Source of the DNA: Sulfidibacter corallicola
GTDB taxonomy: Bacteria > Acidobacteriota > Holophagae > Acanthopleuribacterales > Acanthopleuribacteraceae
DNA length: 64,000 bases
Reading direction: 5' to 3'
Assembly: GCF_017498545.1 (NCBI RefSeq)
Contig: NZ_CP071793.1
Span: forward strand, 7,244,256-7,308,255
Below, in pieces: positions 52,081 to 61,769 of this stretch. Each line of letters opens with the position of its first letter. Positions within the stretch are counted from its first letter, which is position 1. Below the pieces are notes generated by a model. The model worked only from the letters and a program-made list of their open reading frames with translations, was not told the DNA's origin and did not search any database. The translations under genes and the position numbers were made by a program.

Positions 52081-55000
52081 CGATCTCACGCTGGATACCT
52101 GGTTCGAACGCCAGGTCGCGCGCGATCCGAACGCACCGGCCGTCGTCGACGGCGAGGTGAGCTGGACCTTTGCCGACCTGAACCGGCGCGCCAACCAGCT
52201 CGCCCACTATCTGGTCGAGCTGGGTGCCGGACCCGAATGGGCGATTCCCGTATGTCTGGGCCGCGACGCCAACCTGGTCGCCACCCTGCTGGCGGTACTC
52301 AAGACCGGTGCGGCCTACATCGGCGTCGATCCGCTCTATCCCAAGGAACGCGTCGCCCACATGGTCGCCGGTGCGCGCATCGCCCTGACCAGCCCCGACT
52401 ACATCGAACTGTTCCCGGAACGCGACGGCCCCGAATTGACGCTGCTGGATCCCAGCCTCACCATCGTGGCCGATCGACCCGCGACCAACCCCGGCCGGCG
52501 GTTCTCGCCCCAGCACCCGGCCTACATCATTTTCACCTCGGGTTCCACCGGCCGTCCCAAGGGCGTCGTGATCACCCACGCCAACGTGGTCAACTACACC
52601 GAGTGGAGTATCGCCAATTACGGGCTCGATCGCAGGCTGGGCGCGCCTTTTCATTCCTCGGTCGGTTTCGACTTGACCGTCACCAGCATGTTCCCGCCGT
52701 TGTTGAGCGGGAAGGCGGTGGTGATGGTGCCCGACGAGGCCGGCATCGACGGCTTGAACGACCTGCTGCGCAACCAGCCCGACTTCAGCTTGACCAAGCT
52801 GACCCCGTCGCACCTCAAGCTGTTGAGTCTCTGGGGTACGCTTTCCCGCCACAAGACCACCGCATCGCTGGTGGTCGGGGGCGAGGCGCTGTTTGCCGAG
52901 GACTTGGTCGCCTTTCGCGAGGGGGCACCCGAGCTCGAGGTATTCAACGAGTACGGGCCCACCGAAGCCACCGTCGGCTGTTGTGTCTACCAGGTCGCCG
53001 GCGAAATCGAGGGACCGATTCCCATCGGCACGCCGATCGCCAACACCCGCATCTACGTGTTGGACGAGGCCCTGAATCCGGTGGGCTTCCACCAGACGGG
53101 CGAACTTTACGTGGCCGGCGCCGGTCTGGCGCGCTGCTATCGCGATCAACCGGGCATGACCGCCGATCGCTTCCTGCCCGATCCCTTCGGCGATCGGCCC
53201 GGCGAGCGCATGTACCGCACCGGCGACCTGGTGCGCTTCACCGGCGAGGATCGGGTTCGCCTGATCTACGTGGGCCGCAACGACAGCCAGGTCAAGATTC
53301 GCGGGTTCCGCGTCGAAATGGGCGAGATCGAGGCCACGCTCAAGAAGCTGGAGGACCTGGAAGAGGTGGTCGTTCGCACCCACGAGGACGAGGACGGCAC
53401 CCGTCTGGTCGCCTACTACGTGGCGCGCGAAACCCACACCACCGAGGACCTGCGGACCTTCCTCGAAACCTATTTGCCCGATTACATGGTTCCCGCCGTG
53501 TTCATCCCGATGAACCGCTTCCCGCTGACGGTCAACGGGAAGATCGACGTGGACGCGCTGCCCGATCCCAGCGAACACCGCCCGGACCTGGCCAACGACT
53601 TCGTGGCGCCGCGCAACGAGCTGGAAACCGAGTTGGCCGAGGTGTGGCAGACGGTGCTCGGCCTGGAGCGCATCGGCATTCACGACAACTTCTTCGCCCT
53701 GGGCGGCGATTCAATTCGCAGCGTGCGCATCGCCGCGGAGGCCAAGACCCGCGGTCTGTCGATCACGGTGCAGATGCTGTTCGCGGCGCCGACGATCGCC
53801 GAACTGGCGCGAGCCCTGGAGGAGGCGCCCGGTGAACGGGAAGAGGCGGTCGCGCCCGGCGAATACCGCCGCACCGAACCCTTCGAACTGATCGGGGAAG
53901 CCGATCGGGCGCTGATGCCCGCGGACGTGGAAGACGCCTATCCGCTCTCCGCCGTGCAGTTGGGCATGCTGTTCCACATGCAGGCCACCAAGGATTCGCC
54001 GAGCCCGCCCGACTACCACAACCTGAACACCTTCGAAATCCAGGTGCCTTTCCACCTCGAACCCTTTCAGCGCGCGGTCGACGTGGTGTGCCTGCGTCAT
54101 CCGATCCTGCGCACCTCGTTCGACCTCACCCGTTACAGCGAACCGATGCAGCTCGTGCATCGCGACGCCCGCCTCGAAGTGGCCTGGGAGGACCTGCGTG
54201 GTTACGATGCGGCCGAGCAGAAACGCCTGGTGGCCGATTTCATTCAACGCGAGAACTTCGCGCTGATGGATATCCAAGTGGCGCCGCTGGTGGCCCTGAC
54301 CATCCAGCAGACCGAGGACGACCGCATCTGGCTGCACTACAAGGAGCCGCACTCGATCGCCGACGGTTGGAGCACCAACTTCAACCTGGTGGAGATCTTC
54401 GAGAATTACCTGGCCCTGCTGGAAGACCGGCCCATGCCGGAGCGCGCCCCGCTGACCGTCACCTACCGCGACTTCATCCACATGGAGCGCAGTGCCCACC
54501 GCGACGAGGGCATCCGCGACTTCTGGCGCCGCCTCCTGGCCGATGCCGAGCCACTGGCCTTGCCGCCGCTGCAGGTCGACGACCAGAACAAGGCCCTCGC
54601 CGACCACAAACACTACGCCGAGCTGAGCGATACCGTCATGGCCGGGCTGACCCGCGTTTCGCAGAACCTGGGCGTGCCCTTCAAGTCGATTCTGCTGGCG
54701 GCTCACGTCAAGGTCATGAGCCTGTTCTGCGGCGTCGAAGACATCACCACCGGGCTCGTGTTCAACGGCCGGCCCGAGGTGCCCGGCGGCGACGAGGTTC
54801 GCGGTCTCTTCCTCAACACCCTGCCGATTCCGTTCAAGGTCGAGACCGGGTCCTGGTCCGATTTGATTCTTTCGGTATTCCGGCGCGAGACCGAAGTCCT
54901 GCCCAACCGACGCTTCCCGGTGTCCGCGTTGCAGGCGGTCACGGGCCGCAAGCACGAAGTCCACGCCGCCTTTTCGATGCACCACTTCCACTCCGCCACC

Positions 55001-58000
55001 GATCTGCTGAACTCCGGCGAGCTCCAGGTCACCGGCGCCGAGGACTGGTCGAAGACGAACTACGACATGGCGGTGTTCTTCCACCGCAGCGAGAAGGATG
55101 CGCGCCACATGCACCTGGTCGTCGAAGGCAACCTGGACCGGCTTTCGAAGAGCCAGATGTTGCGCGTCGTCAACTACTTCCAGGAAGTGCTGACCTGCAT
55201 CGCCGAGGAGGGTGACAAACCCGGCCGGCTGCATCACCGGCGCACCTTCCTGCCGGAGCACGAGCGCGAGCTGATGACGCGCGACTGGAATCGAACGGCG
55301 CAAACTTGGGAAACGCCGAACGGCCTGCACCAGTTGGTGGAGCGCGCGGTGGATGCCCACGGGCATGACGTGGCGGTGGTGTTCGAGGGCCAAACGCTGA
55401 CCTACGCGGAGCTGGAACGCCACGCCAACCGGCTGGCCCATCATTTGTGCGATTTGGGTGTCGAGCCCGAGGCGCGGGTCGGCCTGGCGTTGCACCGGTC
55501 GCCGGAGATGGTGATCTCGATGTTGGCGGTCATGAAGTGCGGTGCGGCCTACGTGCCCATCGATCCCGACTACCCGGCCGACCGCATCCAGTACATGCTG
55601 GACGATGCCGCTCCGGCGCTGTGCATCACCACCGCCGCCATCCGGGACGCGCTGGAGCCCAAAGGCTCCGTGCCGTTGCTGGTGCTCGACCAACCGGAGA
55701 CGCGCGCTGCCGTCGAACAGGTCTCCGATCGCCGGCTCGACCTGGCGATCGATGGCGAGCAGGCGGCCTACATGATCTACACCTCGGGCTCGACGGGCAG
55801 GCCCAAGGGCGCGATCAACCGTCACGGCTCGATCGTCAATCGCATCCTGTGGATGCGGGACTATCTGGGCACCGGCGCCGACGATCGCATCCTCCAGAAG
55901 ACGCCGTTCAGCTTCGACGTCTCGCTGTGGGAGTTCTTCCTGCCGCTGATCTGCGGCGCGCGGCTGGTGTTCGCGCGGCCCGGCGGTCACAAGGACAACC
56001 AATACCTCGCCGAGCTGATCGCGGCGCAGGGCGTGACCACGATGCACTTCGTGCCGTCCATGCTGCGCCACTTCCTGGCCGACCCGGCCTTGCCGCCGCT
56101 GGAGAATCTGCGAAACGTGGTGTGCAGCGGCGAGGCCCTGCCGCCCGAGCTGGTGACCGAGTTCCGCGCCAAACTGGACGCCCGACTGTTCAACCTATAC
56201 GGCCCGACCGAAGCCGCCGTCGACGTGACCGCCTTCGACTGTGCCGACCGTGACCTCGGTGACAGCGTGCCCATCGGCCGTCCGATCGCCAACACCCAGG
56301 TCTACCTGTTGGATCGCGACGGCAACCTGTTGCCGCCCGGCACGCCCGGCGAGCTGTTCATCGGCGGCGCCAATCTGGCGCGCGGCTACCACGACCGACC
56401 GGCCCTGACCGCCGAGCGTTTCGTGCCCGATCCGTTTTCGAACACGCCGGGTGCACGCCTCTATCGCACCGGCGATCAGGCGCGCTCCACCCCGGACGGC
56501 GAGCTGATCTTCCTCGGTCGCAAGGACTTCCAGGTCAAGTTCCGCGGGTTCCGGATCGAGCTGGGCGAAATCGAGCACGCCCTGAACGGCCACGATGCCG
56601 TGAAGACCAGTGTCGTCACGGTCTACGAGGTGGAGCCGGGTGTGGAACGCCTGGTCGCCTACCTCGTGCCCACCGAGGGTGAGACCGCCGATCGGGACGC
56701 ACTCGTCGCCCAACTGCGACCCTACCTGCGCCAGTCGTTGCCGGACTACATGGTGCCCACTTCGTTCGTGCTTTTGGAAGCACTGCCGCTGAGTGCCAAC
56801 GGCAAGCTGGATCGGCGCGCGTTGCCGGCACCGGACGGCCTGGCCGCCCAGGTGAAAACCGAATACGTGGCGCCGCGCAACGAGCTCGAACGGGAACTGG
56901 CCGCGGTTTGGGCATCGGTACTGCACCGCGAGACGGTCGGTGTGGACGACAACTTCTTCGACCTGGGCGGTGATTCGATTCTGAGCATCCTGATCGTCGC
57001 CAAAGCCAACGAGCGCGGCGTGCAGATCACCTCGACCCAGATCTTCCAGGAACAGACCGTGGCCAGGCTGGCACTGGTCGCCAAACGCGGCGATGCGGCC
57101 GTGCGGGAGCAGGGCCCGGTGACGGGCGAGGCGCCGCTGACCCCGATCCAGACCTGGTTCTTCGAGAAAGACTTCACCGACCGCCATCATTGGAACCAGT
57201 CGGTCTTCCTGGCGACGGATCAGCCGCTGCGTGCCGATCTGCTGGAAGCCACGGCCGAGGTGCTGCTGCGGCATCACGACGCCCTGCGCGCCCGGTTCGT
57301 CGAGGAGAACGGCACCCTGGTTCAGCGCTACGCGACACCGGGCACCCTGCAGGCCTACCACCGGGTGGATTTGGCCGAGCTGTCCGGCGACTTGACCGAA
57401 GCGCTGGAGGCGGAAGCCCAAGCCTGGCAGGCGCGCTTCGATTTGGCGGAAGGTTCGCTGTTCAAGCTGGTCCACTTCGACCTGGGTGCCGATCGCGGGC
57501 AACGGCTGCTGATTCTGGCGCATCACCTGGTCGTCGACGGGCTTTCGTGGCGCCTGTTGCTTCAGGATCTCGAAACCGTCTATTCCCAATTGGTTGCCGG
57601 CCAGGAGCCGCGCCTGCCCGCCAAGACGACGTCGTTCAAGAGCTGGGCCGAGCGGTTGCAGGCCCACGTCGCCGAGACCGACCTCGACGCCGAGTTCGCC
57701 TATTGGAGCGCTGCCGCTCGGGCCGAGGTAGCCGCCCTGCCGCGCGACATCGAGGCAGACGGCGCGCGCAATCGCCACGGCGAAACCGACAGCGTGCGCA
57801 TGACCCTGGGTACCGAGTCGACGCGCGCGCTGCTCGAAGAGGTTCCGGCCGCCTACCGCACCCAAATCAACGACGCCCTGCTCTGTGCCCTGGGCCGGAC
57901 GCTGGCCTCGTGGACCGAAGGGCGCCGGGTGCTGATCGACACCGAAGGACACGGCCGCGAGGCGCCCTTCACCGATCAGGACGTGTCGCGCACCGTGGGT

Positions 58001-58549
58001 TGGTTCACGGCCATCTATCCGGTTTTGTTGGACATGGGCGTCAACGACGAGATCGGCGACCAGCTCAAGTCAATCAAGGAACAACTGCGGGCCGTACCCC
58101 ATCACGGCCTGCACTACGGGCTGCTCCGCCATACGAGTCCCGATCGTGACCGGCGCCGAACGCTGGCCGATCTACCCGCCGCCGAGGTGCTCTTCAACTA
58201 CCTGGGCCAGTTCGACGGCGTGCTCCAGAGCGACAGTCACTTCAAAGGGGCGCCCGAATCACGCGGCCACCAATTCAGCCCGCGCGGCGAACGGGCCCAC
58301 CTGCTCGACATCGACTGCAAGGTCATGGGCGGGCAGTTGACCGTCGCCTGGACCTATTCGACGGCCCACCATCGCCGCGCGACCATCGACCGACTCGCAC
58401 GGCGCTTCCTGGAAGAACTGGAACGGTTGATCGAGCATTGCACGGCCGAGGATGCCGGTGGATTCACGCCCTCCGATTTCCCGGAAGTGGACCTGAGTTC
58501 CGCCGAACTCGACGAGCTCGTCGCCGAATACGGCTCCTTCGAAGAGTAA
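50795..58549 (+). CDS. NRPS: C*-A(Asn)-PCP-C-A(Ser)-PCP-E
   Basis: This 2584-residue NRPS adds two residues. Degenerate C* (1 to about 425) shows LRMPAIHTDYQSL instead of HHxxxDG. A1 (about 432-925) has the code D-L-T-K-V-G-E-V-G-K, close to asparagine (DLTKLGEVGK); PCP1 carries Ser973. The second condensation domain (about 1046-1495, AYPLSAVQLGMLFHMQ) has PHSIADG, the first His replaced by Pro1185 but catalytic His1186 kept. A2 (about 1509-2015) has D-W-H-S-L-V-D pocket residues as in serine (DVWHLSLIDK); PCP2 carries Ser2061. A C-terminal epimerisation domain (about 2113-2543, HHLVVDG at 2243, EGHGRE) should give D-Ser. No thioesterase follows. AAGAGGATCGAC precedes the ATG. Confidence 0.94.
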   Translation: MNVIEGHRLSPQQARLWRLNQDFGPLAAHLAIGIAGPLEANVLRRALAEVLRRHESTRTSLPGVAGRKLPLQVVGDAPTCTWREWVARPGETEAQAIARMVAEPLEVDLARESGLHADRLVWDENRQVLVLRMPAIHTDYQSLANLFEELGAILAGEALIDEEELTQYLDFSEWLHEVSEDEDAESGKAFWERQQLARLPSLTLPEEGAGGPGFEDDVLVFSLPRETHLTFDTETLSAAWYAFLCRRLDSDDLALHHYFHGRVDEELAGGIGPFASMLALYVSGARQLPFGTFAQTYLAHLRDAETLAVHQPWEAILAQAPGFDFEHYALPGARRCGEFKLTCLDARVHHGPFKLKLGVVEKADGPSLRLHYDRTRFSALAAERLVDSFGDFLASLQRERPADHAAIGGTCQRRQLAEIFGRAEWTESSDLTLDTWFERQVARDPNAPAVVDGEVSWTFADLNRRANQLAHYLVELGAGPEWAIPVCLGRDANLVATLLAVLKTGAAYIGVDPLYPKERVAHMVAGARIALTSPDYIELFPERDGPELTLLDPSLTIVADRPATNPGRRFSPQHPAYIIFTSGSTGRPKGVVITHANVVNYTEWSIANYGLDRRLGAPFHSSVGFDLTVTSMFPPLLSGKAVVMVPDEAGIDGLNDLLRNQPDFSLTKLTPSHLKLLSLWGTLSRHKTTASLVVGGEALFAEDLVAFREGAPELEVFNEYGPTEATVGCCVYQVAGEIEGPIPIGTPIANTRIYVLDEALNPVGFHQTGELYVAGAGLARCYRDQPGMTADRFLPDPFGDRPGERMYRTGDLVRFTGEDRVRLIYVGRNDSQVKIRGFRVEMGEIEATLKKLEDLEEVVVRTHEDEDGTRLVAYYVARETHTTEDLRTFLETYLPDYMVPAVFIPMNRFPLTVNGKIDVDALPDPSEHRPDLANDFVAPRNELETELAEVWQTVLGLERIGIHDNFFALGGDSIRSVRIAAEAKTRGLSITVQMLFAAPTIAELARALEEAPGEREEAVAPGEYRRTEPFELIGEADRALMPADVEDAYPLSAVQLGMLFHMQATKDSPSPPDYHNLNTFEIQVPFHLEPFQRAVDVVCLRHPILRTSFDLTRYSEPMQLVHRDARLEVAWEDLRGYDAAEQKRLVADFIQRENFALMDIQVAPLVALTIQQTEDDRIWLHYKEPHSIADGWSTNFNLVEIFENYLALLEDRPMPERAPLTVTYRDFIHMERSAHRDEGIRDFWRRLLADAEPLALPPLQVDDQNKALADHKHYAELSDTVMAGLTRVSQNLGVPFKSILLAAHVKVMSLFCGVEDITTGLVFNGRPEVPGGDEVRGLFLNTLPIPFKVETGSWSDLILSVFRRETEVLPNRRFPVSALQAVTGRKHEVHAAFSMHHFHSATDLLNSGELQVTGAEDWSKTNYDMAVFFHRSEKDARHMHLVVEGNLDRLSKSQMLRVVNYFQEVLTCIAEEGDKPGRLHHRRTFLPEHERELMTRDWNRTAQTWETPNGLHQLVERAVDAHGHDVAVVFEGQTLTYAELERHANRLAHHLCDLGVEPEARVGLALHRSPEMVISMLAVMKCGAAYVPIDPDYPADRIQYMLDDAAPALCITTAAIRDALEPKGSVPLLVLDQPETRAAVEQVSDRRLDLAIDGEQAAYMIYTSGSTGRPKGAINRHGSIVNRILWMRDYLGTGADDRILQKTPFSFDVSLWEFFLPLICGARLVFARPGGHKDNQYLAELIAAQGVTTMHFVPSMLRHFLADPALPPLENLRNVVCSGEALPPELVTEFRAKLDARLFNLYGPTEAAVDVTAFDCADRDLGDSVPIGRPIANTQVYLLDRDGNLLPPGTPGELFIGGANLARGYHDRPALTAERFVPDPFSNTPGARLYRTGDQARSTPDGELIFLGRKDFQVKFRGFRIELGEIEHALNGHDAVKTSVVTVYEVEPGVERLVAYLVPTEGETADRDALVAQLRPYLRQSLPDYMVPTSFVLLEALPLSANGKLDRRALPAPDGLAAQVKTEYVAPRNELERELAAVWASVLHRETVGVDDNFFDLGGDSILSILIVAKANERGVQITSTQIFQEQTVARLALVAKRGDAAVREQGPVTGEAPLTPIQTWFFEKDFTDRHHWNQSVFLATDQPLRADLLEATAEVLLRHHDALRARFVEENGTLVQRYATPGTLQAYHRVDLAELSGDLTEALEAEAQAWQARFDLAEGSLFKLVHFDLGADRGQRLLILAHHLVVDGLSWRLLLQDLETVYSQLVAGQEPRLPAKTTSFKSWAERLQAHVAETDLDAEFAYWSAAARAEVAALPRDIEADGARNRHGETDSVRMTLGTESTRALLEEVPAAYRTQINDALLCALGRTLASWTEGRRVLIDTEGHGREAPFTDQDVSRTVGWFTAIYPVLLDMGVNDEIGDQLKSIKEQLRAVPHHGLHYGLLRHTSPDRDRRRTLADLPAAEVLFNYLGQFDGVLQSDSHFKGAPESRGHQFSPRGERAHLLDIDCKVMGGQLTVAWTYSTAHHRRATIDRLARRFLEELERLIEHCTAEDAGGFTPSDFPEVDLSSAELDELVAEYGSFEE

Positions 58550-58582
58550 CCACTCAACCCGATCTAATTGAAGAGGAATCAC

Positions 58583-60277
58583 ATGGAACTGTTACGATTT
58601 TACCTCAAGTACTGGAAAAAAAGGGGCAAGGAGCAGAACAGCAAGCTCAAGATCCTCCTGTACTTCGTCATCCTGACCAGCGTGCTGTCCGGCGTCGGCA
58701 ATACCGTCCTGCTGGCCATCATCAACGAGGTCATTCACAGCCCCGACTACACCCAGGCGATTCTCTGGACCTTCGTCGGCCTGTGCATCGGGGTTCCGGT
58801 GGTGCGCTCCTTCTCGGAGGCGTTGCTCAACATGTTCTCGATGCGCGTCATCTGCGACATGCAGACCCACTTCTGTTACAGCCTGATGGCGACACCGCAG
58901 CAGGTGCTGGAGGAGCAGGGCTCGGCCAAGATCACGCCGATCATCGCCGAGGACCTCAAGGTTCTGGCCGACTCGCTGCTGGCCTTCATCATGATCTGCC
59001 TGCACGCCTCGATCGTCGTCAGTTGCCTGGCCTACATGGGCTGGCTCTCGTGGCAGTTGTTGATCTTCCTGTTGGTGATCATGACGGTCGGGATCGCCAT
59101 CTACCAGGCCATCACCATGCGTGGCCAACGCCACTTCTTCACTGCCCGCAAGCATTACGGCCGCGTGTTCAAGAACCTCGAGACGCTGACCTCCGGCAGT
59201 AAGGAACTCAAGCTGCACCAGCCGCGCCGCAACGATTTCGTGCACAAGCTGTTCGTGCCCGCCGTGGAGACGTTCCGCCGGTCGGTGGTCGTGGGCAACG
59301 CGGTCTACGGCGCAGCACGCGGTATCGGCTCGATCCTGATGTTCGTCTGTATCGGCGCCATCATCTTCGGTGCGCGCGGCTTCATGGAGGTCTCGGCCGA
59401 GGTGGTTTCGGGCTTCACCCTGACGGTGATGTTCATGATCGCGCCGTTGGAGGCCTTGATGGTGCGCCTGGTCTCGATGGACAAGGCCAAGGCGTCGCTG
59501 CGCAAGATCGATGAATTCTCGGCGGCGATCGAGGAGCACCAGGAACTCAACAGCGGTGTCGATGCCGAAGTGGAACCGATGCCCGAATTCCAATCCCTGG
59601 CCTTCGAGGACGTGGAGCACGAGTATTCCGCGGTCGAACAGGCCAAGCACAACCACTTCACCCTGGGTCCGGTGAGCTTCCGTGTCGAAGCGGGCGAGGT
59701 CTGCCTGGTTTGCGGCGGTAACGGCAGCGGCAAGACGACCCTGGCCAAGTTGCTCAGCGGCCTCTACACCCCCACCGCGGGCAAGGTCCGCTACAACGGC
59801 ATGACCATCGACCGGGACAACATCGAGGCCTATCGCCAGTGCTTTTCGGCCGTTTTTGTCGACTTCCACCTCTTCGACACCCTGCTCGGCATCGACTATC
59901 CCGAGCATTCCGAGCAAGCGACGGAACTGTTGGCCAAACTGCAGATCGAGCACAAGGTCGAGATCGACGACGAGGGCCGCCTCTCCACCATCGATCTCTC
60001 GCAAGGCCAGCGCAAGCGCCTCGCGCTCTTGACCTCGATCCTGGAGGACCGCCAGATCTACATCTTCGACGAGTGGACCGCCAACCAGGATCCCCAGTTC
60101 CGCGGCGAGTTCTACCACACCATTCTTCCCATGCTGAAAGAGCGCGGCAAGACGGTCATCGTCATCACCCATGACGAGAAGTTTTTCGATTGCGGCGATC
60201 ACGTCATCAAGCTGGATATGGGTAAAATCCAACATGACTCCCTGCCCGTCGCGGCGCCCGCCCTGGTGGAGACCTGA
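58583..60277 (+). CDS. Cyclic peptide/siderophore-type ABC exporter (SyrD/PvdE-like)
   Basis: This 564-residue half-transporter has a membrane domain fused to its ATPase. Six transmembrane helices are spread over about residues 20-320. The ATPase has Walker A GGNGSGKTTL (about 377-386), signature LSQGQRKR (about 472-479) and Walker B IYIFDEW (about 491-497). The DEW in place of DEP/DEA and the overall pattern match the SyrD/PvdE group that moves NRPS products across the inner membrane. I chose ATG at 58583 (MELLRFYLKYW) with GAAGAGG upstream. Its place directly after the Ser/E module marks it as the exporter of this cluster's product. Confidence 0.92.
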   Translation: MELLRFYLKYWKKRGKEQNSKLKILLYFVILTSVLSGVGNTVLLAIINEVIHSPDYTQAILWTFVGLCIGVPVVRSFSEALLNMFSMRVICDMQTHFCYSLMATPQQVLEEQGSAKITPIIAEDLKVLADSLLAFIMICLHASIVVSCLAYMGWLSWQLLIFLLVIMTVGIAIYQAITMRGQRHFFTARKHYGRVFKNLETLTSGSKELKLHQPRRNDFVHKLFVPAVETFRRSVVVGNAVYGAARGIGSILMFVCIGAIIFGARGFMEVSAEVVSGFTLTVMFMIAPLEALMVRLVSMDKAKASLRKIDEFSAAIEEHQELNSGVDAEVEPMPEFQSLAFEDVEHEYSAVEQAKHNHFTLGPVSFRVEAGEVCLVCGGNGSGKTTLAKLLSGLYTPTAGKVRYNGMTIDRDNIEAYRQCFSAVFVDFHLFDTLLGIDYPEHSEQATELLAKLQIEHKVEIDDEGRLSTIDLSQGQRKRLALLTSILEDRQIYIFDEWTANQDPQFRGEFYHTILPMLKERGKTVIVITHDEKFFDCGDHVIKLDMGKIQHDSLPVAAPALVET

Positions 60278-60289
60278 TCCCTCAACCGC

Positions 60290-60324
60290 GGCGAGCGCGG
60301 TTCCGGTCCGCCGGCCCGCTCGCC
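60290..60324 (+). terminator. Hairpin after the ABC exporter gene
   Basis: GGCGAGCG (60290-60297) pairs with CGCTCGCC (60317-60324). It is GC-rich, with no U tract but CCCCC after it. It is a possible weak terminator or processing site in the 134-base gap before the propeller gene. Confidence 0.35.
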
Positions 60325-60411
60325 CCCAAGCGCGTTCGAACCGGCGCGGGTGCGATCCTTGCACCTTCGCGGTTTCGAATCTCCGAAACACTGTTCCTTC
60401 CGAGGTAAGAT

Positions 60412-61494
60412 ATGAATGTGTTGATGAGTTCTCTGATGCTTTTGGCGTTCATGACCGAAAGCTACAAAACGTCCGATCTGGTCACCGTCAAAACCTTCGA
60501 ACCGGCTCAGGGCGATGTCTTTCTGGCCGATCCCCACTTTTTCGATTTCTCCGACGACGGCCGCCTTTACATCCTCGAGCGCAACGAGCCGCGTGTCCAC
60601 CACTGGGCCGCCGACGGCACCTACAAGGGCCACTTCGCCAAGGAAGGCAACGGTCCCGGCGAGCTGTACTCGCCCCGCATGATCCACGTCAGCAAGGACA
60701 AGGTGTGGGTGTGGAACCGCAACAACAAGTTCTCGGTGTTCCGCCTCGATGGGACCTGGATTCGCGATTTCCGCGGGCCCAACGCCCAGATTCGGCGCTT
60801 TGCGGTGCTCGACGACAACCTGTTGCTGATCGCCTACCAGACCCAGCAGGCCAGTGGCGACACCTACGTATTCTTCGAGCTGATCAACGGCAAGGGCAAG
60901 CGCCAGAAAACGCTGAAGAAAATCAAGAACGAGATGTTCCTGCGCCCGGTTCAGGACGAGGACGGCGGCCGCATCAAGGCCTACGGACCCGAGCTGGACA
61001 TCACCACCAACGCCAAGGGCGAGACCTGGTTCGGCTTCTCCCAGGAGCGCAAGCTGTACCGGATCGACAACAAGGGCGAGATCGTCGAGACCCGCGAAGT
61101 GACCTTCAAGACGGGTCCGATCACCGACATCGAGCGCCACGATTTCGAGTCGATCAGCTTCCCGGGGCCCAACGGCAAGGTGTTCACCCTGAAGGACATG
61201 CCCAACCTGACCATCAGTTACGATTTCGACAAGTCCTACTACACCCACCTGTTCCTCAAGGACGGCACCCTGGCCACGGTTCTGACCCCCGCCAGCGGCA
61301 ACGACCAACACAAGGGCTATTTCATCGGAAGTTACTATCTCTATGACTGGGCTTCCGGCGAGGTCAAGGGTCGCGGGAACTACCGCATGCCCGAGGATGC
61401 CCTGGTGTTGATCGCCAACGGCCGCGCGCTCAAGTTGACGACCGACGAGAGCGGCGACTACGTGATCGAGGAAATCGTGCTGAAAGGCATGTAA
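60412..61494 (+). CDS. Six-bladed beta-propeller (NHL/TolB-like) protein
   Basis: This 360-residue protein is built of beta-propeller blades of the 6-bladed NHL type: FFDFSDDGRLYILERNEPRVHHW, FAKEGNGPGELYSPRMIHV (the GxGPGE-F motif of this family), VWVWNRNNKFSVFRLDG and later blades. The first 14 residues (MNVLMSSLMLLAFM) are hydrophobic and could act as a short or imperfect signal peptide, so location outside the inner membrane is possible. GAGGTAAG precedes the ATG. It sits between the exporter and the next NRPS; a role in binding or maturing the peptide is conceivable but the sequence gives no catalytic motif. Confidence 0.8.
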   Translation: MNVLMSSLMLLAFMTESYKTSDLVTVKTFEPAQGDVFLADPHFFDFSDDGRLYILERNEPRVHHWAADGTYKGHFAKEGNGPGELYSPRMIHVSKDKVWVWNRNNKFSVFRLDGTWIRDFRGPNAQIRRFAVLDDNLLLIAYQTQQASGDTYVFFELINGKGKRQKTLKKIKNEMFLRPVQDEDGGRIKAYGPELDITTNAKGETWFGFSQERKLYRIDNKGEIVETREVTFKTGPITDIERHDFESISFPGPNGKVFTLKDMPNLTISYDFDKSYYTHLFLKDGTLATVLTPASGNDQHKGYFIGSYYLYDWASGEVKGRGNYRMPEDALVLIANGRALKLTTDESGDYVIEEIVLKGM

Positions 61495-61500
61495 TCCACC

Positions 61501-61521
61501 GGCCCCGCCCGGCGCGGGGCC
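61501..61521 (+). terminator. Strong GC hairpin after the propeller gene
   Basis: GGCCCCGC-CCGGC-GCGGGGCC forms a perfect eight-base stem six bases after the stop, followed by TTCCC. It is the best terminator candidate in the cluster and suggests the genes from 23.4 to 61.5 kb form one operon, with the NRPS at 62627 possibly having its own promoter. Confidence 0.55.
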
Positions 61522-61571
61522 TTCCCGACCGATCCGGGCCGGATCTGCCACTTCTCGAATCAGCCATTTTG

Positions 61572-61613
61572 GCCTCCCTTCCCGGGCCTCCCTGCCCGGG
61601 CCTCCCTTCCCGG
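61572..61613. repeat. 14-bp tandem repeat, three units
   Basis: GCCTCCCTTCCCGG occurs three times head to tail, the middle copy with one change (CTG for CTT). It contains CCCGGG at each junction. It is a low-complexity tract with no gene. Confidence 0.8.
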
Positions 61614-61769
61614 GCTTTCCGTAGATCCCCAGCCCACGAAACATCGATCCAGCGAACCCGATCCACGCGGTCCTCCGGGCCCGAACCCACGCGCCCCGTG
61701 TGAGCGGTAGGGATGCCTGCGCCTCATCGCATCCATCTCCCATTCCGACTTATTCGGAGCCTGTCTCTC